Below the pieces are notes generated by a model. It was not told the origin of the DNA, ran no database searches, and saw nothing but the letters and a program-made list of their open reading frames with translations. The position numbers were made by a program, and so were the translations under genes. A stretch of DNA of 64,000 bases from Cloacibacterium caeni_C. GTDB taxonomy: Bacteria; Bacteroidota; Bacteroidia; Flavobacteriales; Weeksellaceae. Positions 61,063-64,000 of the stretch are shown one piece after another; position 1 is the first letter of the stretch, and each line of letters begins with the position of its first letter. The stretch is from assembly GCA_002422665.1 (NCBI GenBank), contig DITA01000047.1, positions 1 through 64,000 of the forward strand. The letters are read 5' to 3'.

Positions 61063-61281
61063 TTATAATTGCTTTATTATTAAAGACGTAATTCCCCAAA
61101 AACCTGTTAACATTATTAATATACTGATTATTCTTAAAATTAAAACTGTTGTATATTTTGCTAAAAATTTTCTTAAAAAATTGTTTGCTTCTTTTTTTTC
61201 AATTTCTAAAATTTCTGGACTATATTTATAGAAATAGAGCCCAATAATCAGCATTAAAAAACTTATAAATAAAATTTCCAT
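61063..61281 (-). CDS. Small two-pass membrane protein
   Basis: Not recognised. 72 residues with two membrane segments (about 2-20 and 45-65) joined by a charged loop (EILEIEKKEANNFLRKFLAKY). ATG start 3 bp after the DUF3820 stop, so it is part of the AI-2E/DUF3820 transcript. Beyond its stop the REP cluster begins. Confidence 0.7.
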   Translation of the reverse strand: MEILFISFLMLIIGLYFYKYSPEILEIEKKEANNFLRKFLAKYTTVLILRIISILIMLTGFWGITSLIIKQL

Positions 61282-61284
61282 GTC

Positions 61285-61545
61285 CTAAAACTTATAAACC
61301 CTTTTCTTCGGTTTTTCATAATTCACTTCGCCACGAATTGGAGTGAGTAAATCCATTAAACCATTGATTTTTATTTCATAAATGGTAGAAAGTTGCATGC
61401 CGAGTTTTCCTTTTGGCATTCCTTGTCGGTGAAACCATTCTAAATAAGAAATGGGCAAATCTGCTAAAACGATTCCTGCATGTTTTCCAAAAGGCATTTT
61501 TACCTCGCAGATTTCTTTTAGTATTTCGGGGTTAATTTCTTGCAT
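61285..61545 (-). CDS. DUF3820 family protein
   Basis: 86 residues from the ATG at 61545; a longer frame upstream would run into the end of the AI-2E gene and adds a Lys-rich leader foreign to the family. The core MPFGKHAGIVLADLPISYLEW and HRQGMPKGKLGMQL is the DUF3820 pattern (the PFGKY.G..l.dlP..YL.W family). Function unproven; some members have been annotated as a quorum-sensing-linked factor. Starts 4 bp after the AI-2E stop. Confidence 0.88.
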   Translation of the reverse strand: MQEINPEILKEICEVKMPFGKHAGIVLADLPISYLEWFHRQGMPKGKLGMQLSTIYEIKINGLMDLLTPIRGEVNYEKPKKRVYKF

Positions 61546-61549
61546 TTTT

Positions 61550-62641
61550 TTAAATATCAATGTCAATTTTTGGCTGAAGTGGCGTTTCGCTTTCGGGAAG
61601 AACAATGTCATTCGGAGAATCTTCAGTTTCTTCAGAAAATTCGTCTCCATAAATTTGCATCAACAGAATAGTGATAGAAACTAAAATCGGCCCAAAGATT
61701 AAACCTAAAAATCCAAAAATCTTTAACCCTAAAATAATTCCAAAAACAGTATTAAGAGGATGGATGTTTTCTAATTTTTTTAAAAAAGTAAACCTAAAAA
61801 TATTGTCTACCAATCCTACAATAATAAATCCGAAGCCTAAAACTCCTAATCCACCAAAAGTGTCGCCACTTGCAAGCATAAATAAACCAACTGGAACATA
61901 AATGATAGCTGCTCCCACAATCGGAATCATACTGCCAATAAAAGTAAGGATAAACAATAATAAAGGACTTGGTGCACCGAATATAAAGTAGCCTATTACC
62001 GCAACAATCGCTTGCCCAAGAGCGACTACAGGAATTCCTACTGCATTGGCAATCACCATTTTTCTGAATTTTTCTCCAATTTTTTGGTCATTCGCTTTCT
62101 TTAAAGGAGAAATAGAAGTAAGAATTCTTTCGAATAATCTTCCTTTAGTAAGCATAAAGTACAAGATAAAAAACATTCCTACAATTACACTAATCATATT
62201 CACTGTAGTATTCAGAATAGCACTGGAAGCTTGCGTAGCAAATCCTGTGATTTTTTCTAGATTTCCGCCACTTAAAATTTCAAACCCTGTTTTGGCACGA
62301 ATATAAGTTTCTATTTTTTCAAAAAATTGAGTAATACTTTCTGTATAAGCTTTTGCATCACTTATTTTATTGACTAAAACTTCAATGGTGAAATACGTGG
62401 GAATCACAATAATAACTAGACAAATTAAGATAATGACCAATGCAGCAACCCAAGGTTTCCAGCCTTTTTCTTCGACGAGTTTAAAATTCCAACTTCTAGA
62501 AATAATATATAACGTGATGGCTCCCAACAAGGAAGGCAAAAAATCACTGAGATTGTATAATATTATCGCTGAAAGAATGATAATGACCGCCAACATGAAA
62601 ACTTGACGGATTTTGTTATTGCTGATTTGGTCTGGGTGCAT
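61550..62641 (-). CDS. AI-2E family transporter
   Basis: 363 residues with about eight membrane segments of the AI-2E (PerM/TqsA) family. Members export small molecules such as autoinducer 2 or act as Na+/H+ antiporters, so the substrate cannot be named. The central membrane-free part (KAYTESITQFFEKIETYIRAK) and the GSMIPIVGAAIIYVP and NTVFGIILGLKIFGFLGLIFGPI stretches are typical. First gene of a three-gene unit with DUF3820 and the small membrane protein. Confidence 0.9.
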   Translation of the reverse strand: MHPDQISNNKIRQVFMLAVIIILSAIILYNLSDFLPSLLGAITLYIISRSWNFKLVEEKGWKPWVAALVIILICLVIIVIPTYFTIEVLVNKISDAKAYTESITQFFEKIETYIRAKTGFEILSGGNLEKITGFATQASSAILNTTVNMISVIVGMFFILYFMLTKGRLFERILTSISPLKKANDQKIGEKFRKMVIANAVGIPVVALGQAIVAVIGYFIFGAPSPLLLFILTFIGSMIPIVGAAIIYVPVGLFMLASGDTFGGLGVLGFGFIIVGLVDNIFRFTFLKKLENIHPLNTVFGIILGLKIFGFLGLIFGPILVSITILLMQIYGDEFSEETEDSPNDIVLPESETPLQPKIDIDI

Positions 62642-62666
62642 TTGTTTTGTTTTAATGCGAATTTAA

Positions 62667-62697
62667 TAAAAAAAGCAACAGTAAAATCTGTTGCTTT
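62667..62697 (-). terminator. Terminator of the membrane-protein gene at 62719
   Basis: AAAGCAACAG (62672-62681) and CTGTTGCTTT (62688-62697) form a 10-bp stem; on the minus strand a run of seven T follows. Confidence 0.8.
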
Positions 62698-62718
62698 CTG
62701 TAAATTGTTTATAAAATT

Positions 62719-63504
62719 TTAAGATTTTACTTCGTAAGGAGCTCCACAAATCGCCGAATAGATAGAATATCTTGCGGTAAAGAAAAACGGAAAGGTAAAT
62801 AGAACTCCAACTAAGCAAAATAAAAATCCTGCAGAAGCAATAATTCCTGCTAAAAGCCACAATACTAATACGGTGATAAAATTAGCATGAACCAAAGAAA
62901 ATGATTTTCTAATACCTTCTATTGCTGAGGTATTTTCAAAAAATACAATCGGTAATCCTATAAAAAAAGCAAAAGAAAGATACATGCCAATCAGCATATT
63001 GATTTCTAAGCCAGCTTGAATAAGCGCTGTAGTAATGAATCCGTAAATAATAATTTGTGTGGTATTTTGTCTGAAACCAATGAATAAATCACCAAATTCT
63101 ACCTCTTTCTTAGCATTGAACTGATAAGAAATATAAATAATTCCTACCACTAATGGAGCCAATAAAGCCGAAGTAATACTTTTAGAAATGACTTCAGAAA
63201 TCATTACGGCAGTAGTTCTGGCCGCTTCTAAACTGTTTTGTAATTCTGTAATAGCATTTAGGTCATACTTTTTGTCTTCTACAAAATCATTCATGACTCT
63301 CATGACTTCATTTTGATAATCTCCACCGCCTGGAATCAAGAAAGACAACAGACCATTAAAAATAAAATACGCTAAAAGGTAAATGACTACAAAGACTAAT
63401 GCATATAAAAAAGTTCCCGTAAAATTTTCGAATGCATGAGAAAGAATACTTCCTATTTCCTTTTTGGGTGTAATAGGTTGGTTTACTTCGGTAAAATTTT
63501 CCAT
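62719..63504 (-). CDS. Multi-pass membrane protein, DUF975-like
   Basis: 261 residues with about six membrane segments. The soluble start (ENFTEVNQPITPKKEIGSILSHAFENF) and the pattern EFGDLFIGFRQN, then SAIEGIRKSFSLVHANF, then FPFFFTARYSIYSAI fit the DUF975/glycerophosphoryl-diester-like membrane family common in Bacteroidota. No function known. Related in layout to the next gene upstream. Own -7 box, 22 bp before the ATG. Confidence 0.7.
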   Translation of the reverse strand: MENFTEVNQPITPKKEIGSILSHAFENFTGTFLYALVFVVIYLLAYFIFNGLLSFLIPGGGDYQNEVMRVMNDFVEDKKYDLNAITELQNSLEAARTTAVMISEVISKSITSALLAPLVVGIIYISYQFNAKKEVEFGDLFIGFRQNTTQIIIYGFITTALIQAGLEINMLIGMYLSFAFFIGLPIVFFENTSAIEGIRKSFSLVHANFITVLVLWLLAGIIASAGFLFCLVGVLFTFPFFFTARYSIYSAICGAPYEVKS

Positions 63505-63526
63505 AATTTTTTCAATTGAGTTATAC

Positions 63527-63534
63527 CAAAATTA
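63527..63534 (-). promoter_or_regulatory. -7 box of the gene at 62719
   Basis: TAATTTTG on the minus strand, 22 bp before the ATG, fits TAnnTTTG. Confidence 0.4.
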
Positions 63535-63562
63535 GTTATTTTTCTCAAAGTTTCGTTACATT

Positions 63563-64000
63563 TTATACAAATTTAATGCTGAAGAATCTTTTGAACAGCA
63601 TATAAATAATAGCATTCCAAAAAGGATAAGTGAATAAAAATCCTACGAAAAATAAGATAAATCCGCTATAACTGAAGAGAAATGCGATGATAGCACATGG
63701 TAAAACAATTTTCCAATTTGCCCAAGCTACTTTTGCGCTGATGTTGATGGCTTCTAGCATTCTCATAGGAGTAAAATACAATAACGGACCTACAAAAACA
63801 GTAAGAAATACCCATAAAATGCCCGGAATGAAAAAGAATGACATCCCGAAACTGAAAATAACATTCCAGAAAATTGCATAACCCCAAAGTTTGAAGAAGT
63901 TGCTTCCTTTGTATCCATCTAAAACTTCTGACAGATTAGGTTTTTTGCCATCATCAATTAAAGTGTAAACTCTGAAAAGACCAATGAATAAAGGAAAAAG
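63563..64000 (-). CDS. Multi-pass membrane protein, 5' end outside window
   Basis: The frame is open from base 64000 to a TAA at 63563, giving 145 residues of the C-terminal part. It has LSEVLDGYKGSNFFKLWGY, several membrane segments, and LEAINISAKVAWANWKIVL near residue 90, the same order of elements as in the gene at 62719 (EFGDLFIGFRQN, then EGIRKSFSLVHANF). An internal ATG at 63844 would cut the membrane fold and is not the start. Probably a paralogue of its neighbour. Confidence 0.7.
   Translation of the reverse strand, partial: LFPLFIGLFRVYTLIDDGKKPNLSEVLDGYKGSNFFKLWGYAIFWNVIFSFGMSFFFIPGILWVFLTVFVGPLLYFTPMRMLEAINISAKVAWANWKIVLPCAIIAFLFSYSGFILFFVGFLFTYPFWNAIIYMLFKRFFSIKFV

Noticed and set aside
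61285..61650. A longer 121-residue form of the DUF3820 protein
   Set aside because: The extra 35 residues run into the end of the AI-2E gene and do not fit the family; the ATG at 61545 gives a clean 4-bp gap.
1..64000. tRNA, rRNA, tmRNA, riboswitch, prophage or defence genes
   Set aside because: I read the intergenic regions for the usual conserved motifs and saw none; no integrase, restriction, toxin-antitoxin or phage protein was recognised. A covariance-model scan would settle the RNA question.

Overview
The window is ordinary AT-rich chromosome of a Bacteroidota bacterium, most likely family Weeksellaceae (the Chryseobacterium/Cloacibacterium/Riemerella group). The evidence is: flavobacterial promoters (TAnnTTTG at -7, sometimes TTG about 20 bp upstream) in front of many genes; a type III glutamine synthetase; a type IX secretion sorting domain; many lipoprotein signals; a lipoprotein histidine kinase with TPRs; and DUF2795 and outer-membrane barrel proteins typical of the group. 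I saw no tRNA, rRNA, CRISPR array, prophage, plasmid genes or defence island. The species call is inference.

Layout. 1-3650: partial glnN, an acetyltransferase and an NlpC/P60 lipoprotein. 3652-9271 (minus): the elongasome operon mreB-mreC-mreD-mrdA-rodA. 9473-14034 (plus): an acetyltransferase, then haem genes hemA-hemC-hemD-hemE. 14088-16853 (minus): a nitroreductase, a GH3-like adenylating enzyme and a bacilliredoxin. 17046-34009 (minus): the division and cell-wall (dcw) cluster mraZ-rsmH-ftsL-ftsI-murE-(unknown)-mraY-murD-ftsW-murG-(small membrane protein)-murC-ftsQ-ftsA-ftsZ, followed by yqeY. 34251-36168 (plus): alpha/beta hydrolase, engB, ElaA-type acetyltransferase. 36528-43650 (minus): response regulator and TPR kinase, lipoprotein MsrA, a barrel protein, secA, DUF2795. 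43771-43982: remains of a sugar-nucleotide epimerase gene. 44159-60300: DUF2797, an AsmA-like protein, prolyl oligopeptidase, a T9SS cargo protein, ribosomal proteins bL27/bL21, an acyltransferase, MiaE, DUF502, tryptophanase, small envelope proteins, an S41 peptidase and uvrB. 60314-61055: a REP-associated transposase (RAYT) bracketed by six REP-like palindromes. 61063-64000 (minus): small membrane proteins, DUF3820, an AI-2E transporter and two multi-pass membrane proteins, the last cut by the window edge.

How the parts work together. The two minus-strand clusters hold nearly all the machinery for lateral and septal peptidoglycan synthesis: precursor synthesis (murC, murD, murE, mraY, murG), polymerases (RodA, FtsW), transpeptidases (PBP2, FtsI) and scaffolds (MreBCD, FtsQLAZ). 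mraZ heads the dcw cluster and has two direct GTGGG boxes upstream that match the known MraZ operator, so autoregulation is likely. murF is not in the cluster; an unrecognised membrane-anchored protein sits between murE and mraY instead.

The least ordinary things are intergenic: (1) the RAYT with nested REP pairs; (2) paired small hairpins in two adjacent dcw gaps, built alike and possibly related to REPs; (3) a promoter-bearing epimerase pseudogene that keeps only its N- and C-terminal ends; (4) heptamer and hexamer microrepeats and an inverted repeat covering the hemD stop codon; (5) three genes whose ATG lies 4-6 nt after a -7 box, suggesting leaderless mRNAs. I found no clearly new multi-gene system.
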